A stretch of 42,876 bases of DNA from Spirochaetales bacterium (lineage in GTDB: Bacteria > Spirochaetota > Spirochaetia > Sphaerochaetales > Sphaerochaetaceae): contig DUPO01000003.1 in the NCBI GenBank assembly GCA_012838275.1, positions 1 through 42,876 of the forward strand. The letters run 5' to 3'. Shown here one piece after another: positions 6,747 to 14,226 of the stretch. Under the pieces are notes generated by a model that was not told the DNA's origin, made no database searches, and saw only the letters and a list, made by a program, of their open reading frames with translations. A program made the translations under genes and the position numbers. Position 1 is the stretch's first letter. Each line of letters starts with the position of its first letter.

Positions 6747-8099
6747 ATGAAGAATCGGCCTTTGGGAGAACTGATGTTCTCCCGTCAGTTTCTTTTCAGG
6801 CTCATACTGCCTCTGATCGCAGAGCAGTTCCTTGCCGTGACCATCGGCATGGCCGACACCATGATGGTGGCGTCAGTAGGGGAAGCGGCAGTAAGTGCCG
6901 TCAGTATTGTTGACGGCATATCCTTTCTCATCATCCAGCTCTTTGCCGCCTTCGCCACAGGAGGAGCTGTCGTGGCGAGCCAGTACCTGGGAAGAAGAGA
7001 CCACGCTTCAGCCAATGATGCGGCCAAACAGCTATTCATCCTATCCACGGTCGTCTCCACCCTACTGCTAGTCTTATGCATACCTGTGCGCAAGAATATC
7101 ATCATCCTCATATTCGGCTCCCTGGAAGCGGATGTCCTCGCCTACAGCACGACATACTTCCTCTTTCTCCTCCTATCGCTACCATTTCTTGCCTCGTACA
7201 ACTCCTGTGCCGCACTTTTTCGCACCATGGGGAACAGCAAGGTTTCACTTGTCGTCAGCACCCTGATGAACATAACCAACATAGCCGGTAACGCCTACTT
7301 CATATTTGGACTGCACCTGGGAGTCACCGGGGCGGGTCTGGCCACCCTGATCAGCAGAATGGTCGCATCCGTCATCATGATCATACTGATCAGCAACAAG
7401 AACAACATCATATTCATTCATAAGATCTGGAAGTTCGAATGGCATTGGGAAAGGGTGAAAAAGATTCTCCAGATAGGTATTCCCACAGGTATTGAGGGTA
7501 GCATGTTCCATATCGGAAGGCTGATGGTACAAGGCTTCATCGCATCGTTCGGAACCGCAGCACTCGCAGCGAATGCCATAGCCGGTTCGGTCTCATCCCT
7601 CGCAAACATTCCCGGAGGAGCCATCAACATGGCTTCCATAACCATCATAGGCCAGAGCATAGGAGCGAAGAAACCGGAGCAGGCCGTTCACTACGGCAAG
7701 AGACTGCTACTCTTCGCATATATCGCCATGGCCATCATAGCCATCCCCATCTTCATCTTCGCCCCCCAGATAGTTTCTATCTTCAACCTGTCACTTGAAG
7801 CCACTGTCATGGCAAGCAACATTATCAGGACAGCGATGATAGCGACAACCCTTATCTGGCCGATAGCTTTCACCATCCCCAACTTCCTCAGGGCCGCTGG
7901 AGACGTGAAGTACACCATGCTCGTCTCGATGTTCACCATGTGGGTCTTCCGTGTCGGATCCAGCTACGTCCTCTCCTTTCATTTTGGCTTCGGGGTCTAT
8001 GGGGTATGGTTTGGCATGTATATCGACTGGATCTTCCGAGGACTGCTCTTCGTCATCCGTTTCGTACGGGGCAAATGGAGATTGATAAAGGTCATTTAG
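6747..8099 (+). CDS. MATE family efflux transporter (tandem copy 1)
   Basis: A roughly 450-residue polytopic protein of the multidrug and toxin extrusion family, probably an Na+- or H+-driven exporter. Typical features are VPLI/LPLIAEQFLAVTIGMADTMMVASVGEAAVSAVS at the first helices and repeated helical halves with a charged linker HKIWKFEWHW between them. The start is uncertain. I use ATG at 6747; GTG at 6702 lies in a perfect hairpin (GCCCGA/TCGGGC, 6709-6723), and ATG at 6774 has the better GGGAGA ribosome binding site but removes nine residues. The next gene is a close paralogue. About 100 bases separate it from the ABC ATPase gene, with no strong terminator. The substrate is unknown. Confidence 0.88.
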   Translation: MKNRPLGELMFSRQFLFRLILPLIAEQFLAVTIGMADTMMVASVGEAAVSAVSIVDGISFLIIQLFAAFATGGAVVASQYLGRRDHASANDAAKQLFILSTVVSTLLLVLCIPVRKNIIILIFGSLEADVLAYSTTYFLFLLLSLPFLASYNSCAALFRTMGNSKVSLVVSTLMNITNIAGNAYFIFGLHLGVTGAGLATLISRMVASVIMIILISNKNNIIFIHKIWKFEWHWERVKKILQIGIPTGIEGSMFHIGRLMVQGFIASFGTAALAANAIAGSVSSLANIPGGAINMASITIIGQSIGAKKPEQAVHYGKRLLLFAYIAMAIIAIPIFIFAPQIVSIFNLSLEATVMASNIIRTAMIATTLIWPIAFTIPNFLRAAGDVKYTMLVSMFTMWVFRVGSSYVLSFHFGFGVYGVWFGMYIDWIFRGLLFVIRFVRGKWRLIKVI

Positions 8100-8222
8100 G
8101 AAAACAAACTCTTCTGCCCACACAAAGATCTGTCGGGAAAAAGACAACCTACGCTGTAAGTGCTGAATTTATGCCCTTGTTATATCCTCGGTTCGCCCCT
8201 AAGATAGAGAAGAGGTTTTTTA

Positions 8223-9584
8223 GTGTCCAGATCATCACACCATTCCCTTAGGGAACCTTTGTTCTCCCGCAAGTTTCTCTTTATGCTCATAGTCCCCCTG
8301 ATAGCAGAGCAATTCCTTGCCATAACCATCGGCATGGTCGATACGATGATGGTTGCCTCAGTGGGAGAAGCAGCGGTAGGAGCGGTCAGCATCGTCGACA
8401 GCATCTCCCATCTCATGGTCCAGCTTTTCGCTTCCTTTGCCACCGGAGGTGCTGTCGTAGCCAGCCAATACCTTGGAAGGAAGGACCAGGTCTCAGCCAA
8501 CGAATCCGCCAAACAGCTATTTATACTCTCTTTGAGCGTCGCTACCCTGTTGCTCATCCTCTGCATGCCGATACGAAAGAACATCATATCCTTCATATTC
8601 GGCTCGATCGAGGCTGATGTGCTCCAAAACAGCACTGTCTACTTCAGTTATATCCTGCTCTCGCTGCCATTTCTCGCCTCCTACAATGCATGTGCGGCAC
8701 TGTTCCGTTCGATGGGAAACAGCAAAGTATCCCTTATAGTCAGCACTCTGATGAACATCACCAATATAGTGGGTAACGCCTACTTCATCTTCACCCTTAA
8801 GATGGGTGTTGCAGGTGCAGGCCTTGCTACGCTGCTCAGCAGAATGCTCGCAGCTACCATCATGATCATACTGATCAGCAACAAGAACAACATCATATTC
8901 ATTCATAAGATATGGAAGTTCGAATGGCATTGGCACAAAGTGAAGAAGATCCTCCAAATCGGCATCCCAACAGGGATAGAGGGAAGTATTTTCCACATCG
9001 GAAGGCTGATGGTGCAGAGCTTCATCGCATCCTTCGGAACGGTTGCCCTGGCAGCCAATGCCATCTCCAACTCAGTGGCCTCCCTGGCAAATATACCAGG
9101 CAGAGGGATAAACATGGCATCGATTACCATCATAGGGCAGAGCTTGGGTGCCAAAAGACCGGAAATGGCAACATTCTACGGGAAAAGGCTCCTCTTCATG
9201 GCGTATGTCTCCATAGCTTTGATCACCATCCCCCTATTCATACTGGCTCCTTCTGTAGTGCAGATCTTCAACCTTTCTGCAGAAGCGACCATATTGGCAA
9301 GCAATATCATCAGGACTGCAATGGTTGCAAGCACCTTGATCTGGCCTTTTTCCTTTACCATCCCCAACTTTCTCAGAGCGGCAGGCGACGTAAAGTATAC
9401 GATGGTTGTCTCTATGTTCAGCATGTGGGTGTTCAGGGTAGGTTCGAGTTACGTGCTCTCTTTCTACCTAGGTTTCGGTGTCTATGGGGTCTGGTTCGGT
9501 ATGTATATCGACTGGTTGTGTCGGGGAATTTTCTATATCATCCGATTCTCACGGGGCAAATGGAAAACAAAAAAGGTGATCTGA
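8223..9584 (+). CDS. MATE family efflux transporter (tandem copy 2)
   Basis: A 453-residue MATE transporter highly similar to copy 1 along its whole length, starting VPLIAEQFLAITIGMVDTMMVASVGEAAVGAVS. It starts at GTG 8223, preceded by AGAAGAGG at good spacing. Copy 1 has FSRQFLFRLILPLIAEQ where this one has FSRKFLFMLIVPLIAEQ, so both are probably functional after a tandem duplication. A 76-base stretch encoding the loop between the two halves differs at one base from copy 1. Its last codons overlap the terminator of the convergent rplU operon. The 120 bases between the two MATE genes hold no clear promoter or terminator. Confidence 0.9.
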   Translation: MSRSSHHSLREPLFSRKFLFMLIVPLIAEQFLAITIGMVDTMMVASVGEAAVGAVSIVDSISHLMVQLFASFATGGAVVASQYLGRKDQVSANESAKQLFILSLSVATLLLILCMPIRKNIISFIFGSIEADVLQNSTVYFSYILLSLPFLASYNACAALFRSMGNSKVSLIVSTLMNITNIVGNAYFIFTLKMGVAGAGLATLLSRMLAATIMIILISNKNNIIFIHKIWKFEWHWHKVKKILQIGIPTGIEGSIFHIGRLMVQSFIASFGTVALAANAISNSVASLANIPGRGINMASITIIGQSLGAKRPEMATFYGKRLLFMAYVSIALITIPLFILAPSVVQIFNLSAEATILASNIIRTAMVASTLIWPFSFTIPNFLRAAGDVKYTMVVSMFSMWVFRVGSSYVLSFYLGFGVYGVWFGMYIDWLCRGIFYIIRFSRGKWKTKKVI

Positions 9585-9600
9585 CGAACAGAACACCTTT
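9572..9600 (-). terminator. Terminator of the rplU-rsfS operon
   Basis: On the minus strand AAAGGTG (9600-9594) pairs with CACCTTT (9578-9572), with inner TCTG/CAGA pairs, followed by TTT then GTTTT. It overlaps the last codons of the convergent MATE gene and could act in both directions. Confidence 0.75.
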
Positions 9601-9623
9601 GATGATTGAAGGGAGGCTTGTTG

Positions 9624-10013
9624 TTACAGGTCCTCTTCCTCTTCCTGTGACTCCTCTGTTTCCGTATCTGTATCAACGGATGCGCGGCTCTGCCAGAGTT
9701 TCTCCAGGGAGTAGAATTCCCTCAGCTCCTCACTCATCAGGTGGATCACAATATCCCCACAATCCACCAGCTCCCATCCGTCACCTTGGGGTGACTTGTG
9801 GCGATTGGCGACAGTGAGTCCAAGGTCGTTGATTTCGCCCCACAACTCATGGGCGACACCCTTGAGATGCCCCACGCTGTTTACCGTTGCTATGATAAAG
9901 CAATCGGCCCAGGAACACTCTCCTGCAATATCCAGGATATTGACATCTGTGCACCTGTGGTCTTCCAAAAACTGGCCAAGCTTTTCCGCATTGGCCGCTA
10001 CCGTCTTATTCAT
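9624..10013 (-). CDS. rsfS: Ribosomal silencing factor RsfS
   Basis: RsfS (formerly YbeB/Iojap) binds L14 on the 50S subunit and blocks joining with 30S when nutrients are scarce. The 129-residue protein has the family core: NILDIAGECSWADCFIIATVNSVGHLKGVAHEL, then SPQGDGWELVDCGDIVIHLMSEELREFYSLEKLW. The C-terminus carries an extra acidic tail (TETEESQEEEEDL). ATG at 10013 follows AAGGAGA by about 8 bases; a start further upstream would run into the previous gene. It is last in the rplU-rpmA-obgE-nadD-yqeK operon, the usual neighbourhood of rsfS after nadD and yqeK. Confidence 0.95.
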   Translation of the reverse strand: MNKTVAANAEKLGQFLEDHRCTDVNILDIAGECSWADCFIIATVNSVGHLKGVAHELWGEINDLGLTVANRHKSPQGDGWELVDCGDIVIHLMSEELREFYSLEKLWQSRASVDTDTETEESQEEEEDL

Positions 10014-10027
10014 CAAATCATTCTCCT

Positions 10028-10600
10028 TCACTCGAGAAGCAAGGCACCGTCGAGCCATTGGCCCAGGTAACCCTTCAATAACTTCCAATCAGTGTCTGAA
10101 TCTATCGTAACGAACTGCCCCACATCATAGGTGTGGCAAGTTTTCATTTTCTGCAGCAAGGTCAAGCCGTCAGGGAGACCTGTCAACATCTGCAGTGTAC
10201 TGACGAATGGGGTTTTCCTCAAGTCGCCGGCTTTGCTTTGCAGCACAGCTAAAGCCAGTTCGCCAGTCACTTCAGACCGTGCGATACCAAGGCTTTCACT
10301 GGCCACTGTGGTGATCAGGGAGCGAACTTCGGCCAAAGAGGCCTCATCCGTTCCAAAATAAGCTTTGGCAGGGATTCCCAAGAGGTCAGCCGGAGCTTCC
10401 GTGCTCTTTAAGTCCTTTGCTTTGGCATACCCTTCCAGCAGGGAAGCATGCATGGATATCACCACCAAGTGTTTGCCCTCTATGACAAGGGCTATACTCT
10501 CGGAACCGAAAAACCCATAGTATGCCTCACGCTTCTGTGAGGTACAGCCCGCCGTCAATAAAAAAATAAGCACAAGCAGTGCTGCAAGAACCCTCTTCAT
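10028..10600 (-). CDS. Lipoprotein of unknown function in the nadD-rsfS operon
   Basis: A 190-residue protein with a lipoprotein signal: KR, hydrophobic ALLVLIFLL, then lipobox LTAGC at about residues 15-19. The mature part mixes alpha and beta predictions and contains a VEGK-like IEGKHLVVISMHASLLEGY and a C-terminal YDVGQFVTIDSDTDWKLLKGYLGQWLDG. The start overlaps the yqeK stop (ATGA), so it is coupled. In many bacteria the slot between yqeK and rsfS holds a LytR-CpsA-Psr protein; this protein is much shorter and lacks an obvious LCP motif, so it may be a diverged remnant or an unrelated replacement. Family not recognised. Confidence 0.8.
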   Translation of the reverse strand: MKRVLAALLVLIFLLTAGCTSQKREAYYGFFGSESIALVIEGKHLVVISMHASLLEGYAKAKDLKSTEAPADLLGIPAKAYFGTDEASLAEVRSLITTVASESLGIARSEVTGELALAVLQSKAGDLRKTPFVSTLQMLTGLPDGLTLLQKMKTCHTYDVGQFVTIDSDTDWKLLKGYLGQWLDGALLLE

Positions 10601-11181
10601 AAGCGCCCGTCAGCAAGCAGGAAATGTTTCAGCTCCACCGAGCACCGTGCAGGGAGTTTTCCTTTCTTATGCAGGTGGAGCTCCTGCATCCCAAGAATCT
10701 CCAAGCAGACCATTTCCAGCGAGGGCAATGATCGCAGGTCCTTCCTTGTCGTTTCATTCAGGTGAGTCCTTCTCTCCTCGATGTAGTCAGCGATGAACAA
10801 CACCAGCCCGAGACGGCCCATGGCTATGCTTCCCAGCGTATGATATCTCACAGCGAGGCAGAGGGAGCTCTCATAGCCTTTTTCACCCAACAGATGGGCC
10901 CCTACCGGAGCGTGCAGAAGAACAGGGTCCTCCCTCTCCTCCTCCTCAAGAAGCAAAGAAAATTTCTCTGCATAGGCTTGAAGCTCAAAATCGCTCCACT
11001 CCCTCGCAATATCATGCAAGAGAGCTGTTTTGTAGCAGAGTTCAGGATCGAGCTGTTCTTTAAACTGGCACACAAGGCTTAGGGAACTTTCGGCTGTCGC
11101 CTTGCTGTGCAGAAACCTAGCTTCGCTCATTATGGAGGAGAGATCCTCCTCAAGAGCGATAAAGCCTGTTCTGCTGGACAT
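10597..11181 (-). CDS. yqeK: HD-domain hydrolase YqeK, predicted symmetrical Ap4A hydrolase
   Basis: YqeK proteins are HD-superfamily enzymes that split diadenosine tetraphosphate into two ADP. The 194-residue protein has the expected metal-site order: RFLHSKATAES, LLHDIA (the HD pair), LHAPVGA and RYHTLGS, then FIADYIEE. ATG at 11181 follows AGGAGG by 9 bases. An ATG 18 bases earlier forms part of that ribosome binding site and is rejected. It overlaps the end of nadD by 32 bases. The nadD-yqeK pairing is conserved across many bacteria. The first motif has Leu where the family more often has Glu (RFEHS). Confidence 0.9.
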   Translation of the reverse strand: MSSRTGFIALEEDLSSIMSEARFLHSKATAESSLSLVCQFKEQLDPELCYKTALLHDIAREWSDFELQAYAEKFSLLLEEEEREDPVLLHAPVGAHLLGEKGYESSLCLAVRYHTLGSIAMGRLGLVLFIADYIEERRTHLNETTRKDLRSLPSLEMVCLEILGMQELHLHKKGKLPARCSVELKHFLLADGRL

Positions 11182-11788
11182 AGGCAGCGACCTCCTCATT
11201 CATCAGGGAACGGATTTTCAAGGGGAGCTGATCATCCCCTTTCAAGGCTGCACAAGCCTCCCGGATGGTTGTGGAAGATTCCTCAACCAGGACATTGTCA
11301 ATGTATTCAAGATCCACGGCACTATCATGAAAAGCTGTAGCTTCCTTGTCACGACGGATCACCACAAAGGAGACCAGCTGCTTCAAGGCATCATACTCAT
11401 GCCACTTATCCAAGGATCCGAGCAGGTCATCACCCATCACCAGTCCCAATCTGCCTTTGATCCCATACTTCAGATAGAGGTGTCTTACCGTATCGTAGGT
11501 ATAGGAAACCCCACCTCTTTCTATCTCACAAGGGTCGCTCAAAAGCTCAAGTGGAGGATCATCCGGGTAGAGTTTTTCATAGGAGGCAAAGCTGAGATGA
11601 AGCATGGTAAGGCGATGATGCGCATCAGCAAGGTCAGCATCACGCTTAAAATTGTTCTGAGCTACAGGAATGAATATGAACCGGCGGTACCTGGTTGTGG
11701 TAGCCACCGTGTGGATCAGGTGCAGATGACCAAGATGTACCGGATTGAAACTTCCGCCGAACATTGCTGTGGCGACTCTCTTGACCAC
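11150..11788 (-). CDS. nadD: Nicotinate-nucleotide adenylyltransferase NadD
   Basis: NadD joins nicotinate mononucleotide and ATP to give deamido-NAD, the step before NAD synthase. The protein has the nucleotidyltransferase signature GGSFNPVHLGHL near residue 10, the conserved KWHEY region and the closing SSTTIREA motif that binds phosphate. Length (212) is near the usual 190-215. It starts with GTG at 11788 close behind GGAAGAG; there is no ATG before the GGSFNP motif except one at its edge. It lies 9 bases after obgE and overlaps yqeK. Confidence 0.94.
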   Translation of the reverse strand: MVKRVATAMFGGSFNPVHLGHLHLIHTVATTTRYRRFIFIPVAQNNFKRDADLADAHHRLTMLHLSFASYEKLYPDDPPLELLSDPCEIERGGVSYTYDTVRHLYLKYGIKGRLGLVMGDDLLGSLDKWHEYDALKQLVSFVVIRRDKEATAFHDSAVDLEYIDNVLVEESSTTIREACAALKGDDQLPLKIRSLMNEEVAAYVQQNRLYRS

Positions 11789-11797
11789 CTCTTCCCC

Positions 11798-12880
11798 CTA
11801 GAGTTCGAAAGGCTCGTCAGGATACTCGGCATCCATATCCACAGTGGTTGAAAACCCACCGACGGAGCTGTCTCCGAGTGCCTGGAGTGTCGGGTTTTCC
11901 GTGTCCCCTACCATCTTGATGAAGGAACGTTTGACCTCATCGAGGCCGATGTCCAAGTAGACACACAATCCAATCACCTCTTTATCAGGGTACTTAGCCT
12001 GCAGTTCCGCAAGCCTTTCTTCAGTTCCCGGCTCATCGAGCTTTGTTCCCAGAATAACCTGTTTCTTCTCCAAAAGCAAAGGCTCGAAGGCCGCAAGCTC
12101 ATTACAGAGGATATCGTAGGCATCGAGATAACGGTCGTCACTGAGGTCAATGAGGAAAGCGAGACCTGTAGTGCGGTTGATGTGCCTGAGGAATTTGATC
12201 CCCATGCCCGCGCCTTCACTCGCCCCTTCCAGAAGTCCGGGAATGTCAGCAAGAACAATGTCGTGATCGTCATAGCGGAACATACCCAACTGGGGAATTT
12301 TTGTCGTAAAAGGATACCCGGCCACTTTTGTGCGGGCATTTGTCAGCATATTGAGCAGGGAAGATTTTCCAGCGTTGGGAAATCCTACAAAGCCTATATC
12401 GGCAAGTACCAGGAGTTCTACGCCGATGCGCACCTCCACACCCTTTTCACCCGGCTGGGCATAACGGGGGGCCTGCCTTACTGAGCTCTTGAAATGATAG
12501 TTTCCCTGGCCACCGCGGCCACCGGTAAGATAAACCCAACGCTCCTCACCTGTGAGGTCCTTGATGAGTTCTCCGGTATTGGGGTCCTTCAGCACTGTCC
12601 CGGGAGGAACGGGAATCTCTATATCGTTGCCATCGCGTCCATAGCATCGATCCCCAGAGCCATTACGGCCGTTTTCTGCCCGATAGGTGCGCACCATCTT
12701 CAGATGGCCAAGGGTCCTCAAGTTGTTTTTTACAACAAAGACAACATTGCCGCCACGTCCGCCATCGCCGCCGTCCGGCCCACCCTTGGGTACATATTTT
12801 TCCCTGCGGAAGGAAACACAACCGTTGCCTCCGTTTCCGGAGGCAACATCAATATAGGTCTCATCTGAAAATCCAAACAT
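11798..12880 (-). CDS. obgE: GTPase ObgE/CgtA
   Basis: Obg is an essential GTPase that acts in late 50S assembly and links to (p)ppGpp. The 360-residue protein has the Gly-rich Obg fold (VASGNGGNGCVSFRREKYVPKG, then GGDGGRGG), followed by the G domain: G1 GFPNAGKSS, the switch region with TTKIPQLG, G3 DIPGLLEGASEG and a G4-like GTKLDEPG. G4 reads TKLD in place of the more common NKxD. The C-terminal tail is acidic (VDMDAEYPDEPFEL). The start ATG at 12880 has only a weak ribosome binding site, and a GGCC-TTAT-GGCC hairpin lies just upstream, after rpmA. Confidence 0.95.
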   Translation of the reverse strand: MFGFSDETYIDVASGNGGNGCVSFRREKYVPKGGPDGGDGGRGGNVVFVVKNNLRTLGHLKMVRTYRAENGRNGSGDRCYGRDGNDIEIPVPPGTVLKDPNTGELIKDLTGEERWVYLTGGRGGQGNYHFKSSVRQAPRYAQPGEKGVEVRIGVELLVLADIGFVGFPNAGKSSLLNMLTNARTKVAGYPFTTKIPQLGMFRYDDHDIVLADIPGLLEGASEGAGMGIKFLRHINRTTGLAFLIDLSDDRYLDAYDILCNELAAFEPLLLEKKQVILGTKLDEPGTEERLAELQAKYPDKEVIGLCVYLDIGLDEVKRSFIKMVGDTENPTLQALGDSSVGGFSTTVDMDAEYPDEPFEL

Positions 12881-12925
12881 GCGTTCGTCTACTCAGGCCA
12901 TAAGGCCAATATTCGGTAGGTAAAT

Positions 12926-13177
12926 CTACTCAGTTATGATGCTGATGTACTTACGATTGTTCCTTACGTGGAACAGTACAGTACCTGCAGCCTTTGCAAA
13001 AAGGGTATAATCAGAACCCAGTCCTGCATTCTGCCCAGGATGGAATTTTGTCCCATGCTGACGCACGATGATCTCACCGGCCTTTACCTGCTGACCGCCG
13101 AAGCGTTTGACGCCAAGGCGCTGTGAGTTGGAATCGCGACCATTGCGGGTGCTACCACCACCTTTCTTTGTTGCCAT
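12926..13177 (-). CDS. rpmA: 50S ribosomal protein L27
   Basis: L27 sits at the peptidyl transferase centre, where its N-terminal tail contacts tRNA. The 83-residue sequence begins [20 protein letters not shown] and contains GVKRFGGQ and [10 protein letters not shown], all diagnostic. There is no N-terminal extension needing Prp protease, and no prp gene lies between rplU and rpmA. The ribosome binding site is a near-perfect AAGGAGG. It is 12 bases after rplU. Confidence 0.98.
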   Translation of the reverse strand: MATKKGGGSTRNGRDSNSQRLGVKRFGGQQVKAGEIIVRQHGTKFHPGQNAGLGSDYTLFAKAAGTVLFHVRNNRKYISIITE

Positions 13178-13189
13178 ATTCCTTCCTCC

Positions 13190-13504
13190 TTAAGCGATAA
13201 TCTGATCAATGGAGATCAGTGAATACTTCTGTCTATGACCCTGGGTCCTAGTGTATCCTTTGCGGCGTTTCTTTTTGTACACCCGAATCTTGTCACCCTT
13301 GAGACTTCCCTGAAGGGTTGCCTTGACCTTAGCATCTGCTACATAGGGGGTGCCAAACTTTGCATTGTCCTCATCCACAATGGCGAGAACTGTTTCGTAC
13401 TCGAGGGAAGAGCCTTCCTCTTTCTGGCTGATATAATCAACCCGAACGGTCTGGCCTTCGACTGCTTTGTACTGTTTACCGAGAATTTCTACAAGTGCAT
13501 ACAT
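13190..13504 (-). CDS. rplU: 50S ribosomal protein L21
   Basis: L21 binds 23S rRNA in the 50S subunit. The 104-residue sequence MYALVEILGKQYKAVEGQ, ending in VYKKKRRKGYTRTQGHRQ, is diagnostic. ATG at 13504 gives the usual family length; earlier in-frame starts would add an unrelated extension over the promoter. It is the first gene of the seven-gene operon that ends in rsfS. Its promoter faces that of the TetR gene. Confidence 0.98.
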   Translation of the reverse strand: MYALVEILGKQYKAVEGQTVRVDYISQKEEGSSLEYETVLAIVDEDNAKFGTPYVADAKVKATLQGSLKGDKIRVYKKKRRKGYTRTQGHRQKYSLISIDQIIA

Positions 13505-13541
13505 ATCGATTTGCATCCTTACGTTTAGTTTGTGCCTTACC

Positions 13542-13571
13542 CTTATACCATGCATCAAATATAAACTTCAA
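13542..13571 (-). promoter_or_regulatory. Promoter of the rplU operon
   Basis: On the minus strand TTGAAG (13571-13566), an 18-bp spacer and TATAAG (13547-13542). Expected start near 13535 gives a leader of about 30 bases before the rplU ATG. Confidence 0.6.
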
Positions 13572-13613
13572 GGTTATTCTCGAATAAATGATTGAAAAGT
13601 AACAAAAAGGGAG

Positions 13614-13643
13614 TTGAAAACCTACCGACCGATAGGTTAGTAT
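13614..13643 (+). promoter_or_regulatory. Promoter and autoregulatory operator of the TetR gene
   Basis: TTGAAA (13614-13619) and TAGTAT (13638-13643) are 18 bp apart. Between them, at 13619-13638, lies a near-perfect palindrome, AACCTAcCG and its complement around the centre ending GATAGGTT. A TetR dimer bound there would block the promoter. The ATG lies 5 bases after the -10, so the transcript may be leaderless. Confidence 0.6.
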
Positions 13644-13648
13644 AAGGT

Positions 13649-14224
13649 ATGAATACCACATCAACCAAACAAAAACTGATCTTATCCCTATTGGAACTCG
13701 GCTCTAAAATGGGAATAGACAATGTCTCCACCGCCATGCTTGCAAAGGAGAACGGCATATCCAAAGCATCCGTCTTTCATCATTTCTCAAGCCGTGATGC
13801 CATGGTCTCGTCCCTATTCGGCTACTGCAAGAAGCTCGCCTACTCACAGCAGATAACCATCTCCTTCACGGGAAAAGCCAGTGATGTCCTCTTCAGGGCA
13901 ATGGATCACTGGCACGATGTCTACACAACCGAACCGCTCTGCTGGTTCTACAGCATCATAGAGGCGGAGAAACTGATCCATGCGGAAGCCTCTTCCATTG
14001 CAAGGACCCTATCACAGATGTTCGACGCGCAGAGCAGGGTCCTCATCGAGGAGCTCGCTGAGACCGGTCGGCTGGAAGTTGAGGATTTGGATCTGGCTAT
14101 CGAGATGTTCAGTGCAATGGTGCAGAATCTCCTCACCAAGACACTGATCGGCAAGGAGACCGACCTGCCTTGGAGAGAGGAGAGGTTCATCAATAGTTTT
14201 TGCACCCTTTACAAGGGGCAATAG
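13649..14224 (+). CDS. TetR/AcrR family transcriptional regulator
   Basis: A 191-residue one-domain-plus-ligand-domain repressor. The helix-turn-helix is visible at about residues 28-48: VSTAMLAKENGISKASVFHHF. The C-terminal half is helical and without recognisable ligand residues. A palindrome in its own promoter suggests autorepression. Its neighbours are rplU (divergent) and argS (convergent, stops two bases apart), neither a typical target, so it probably controls genes elsewhere. An exporter would be usual for the family; the MATE genes in this window are candidates only. No Shine-Dalgarno precedes the ATG. Confidence 0.9.
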   Translation: MNTTSTKQKLILSLLELGSKMGIDNVSTAMLAKENGISKASVFHHFSSRDAMVSSLFGYCKKLAYSQQITISFTGKASDVLFRAMDHWHDVYTTEPLCWFYSIIEAEKLIHAEASSIARTLSQMFDAQSRVLIEELAETGRLEVEDLDLAIEMFSAMVQNLLTKTLIGKETDLPWREERFINSFCTLYKGQ

Positions 14225-14226
14225 CC

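Noticed and set aside
11182-11199. ATG at 11199 as the yqeK start
   Set aside because: That ATG is part of the AGGAGG that serves the ATG at 11181.
12897-12908. GGCC-TTAT-GGCC hairpin between rpmA and obgE as a terminator or processing site
   Set aside because: Only four pairs and no U tract; it may reduce obgE translation slightly, but nothing supports a specific role.
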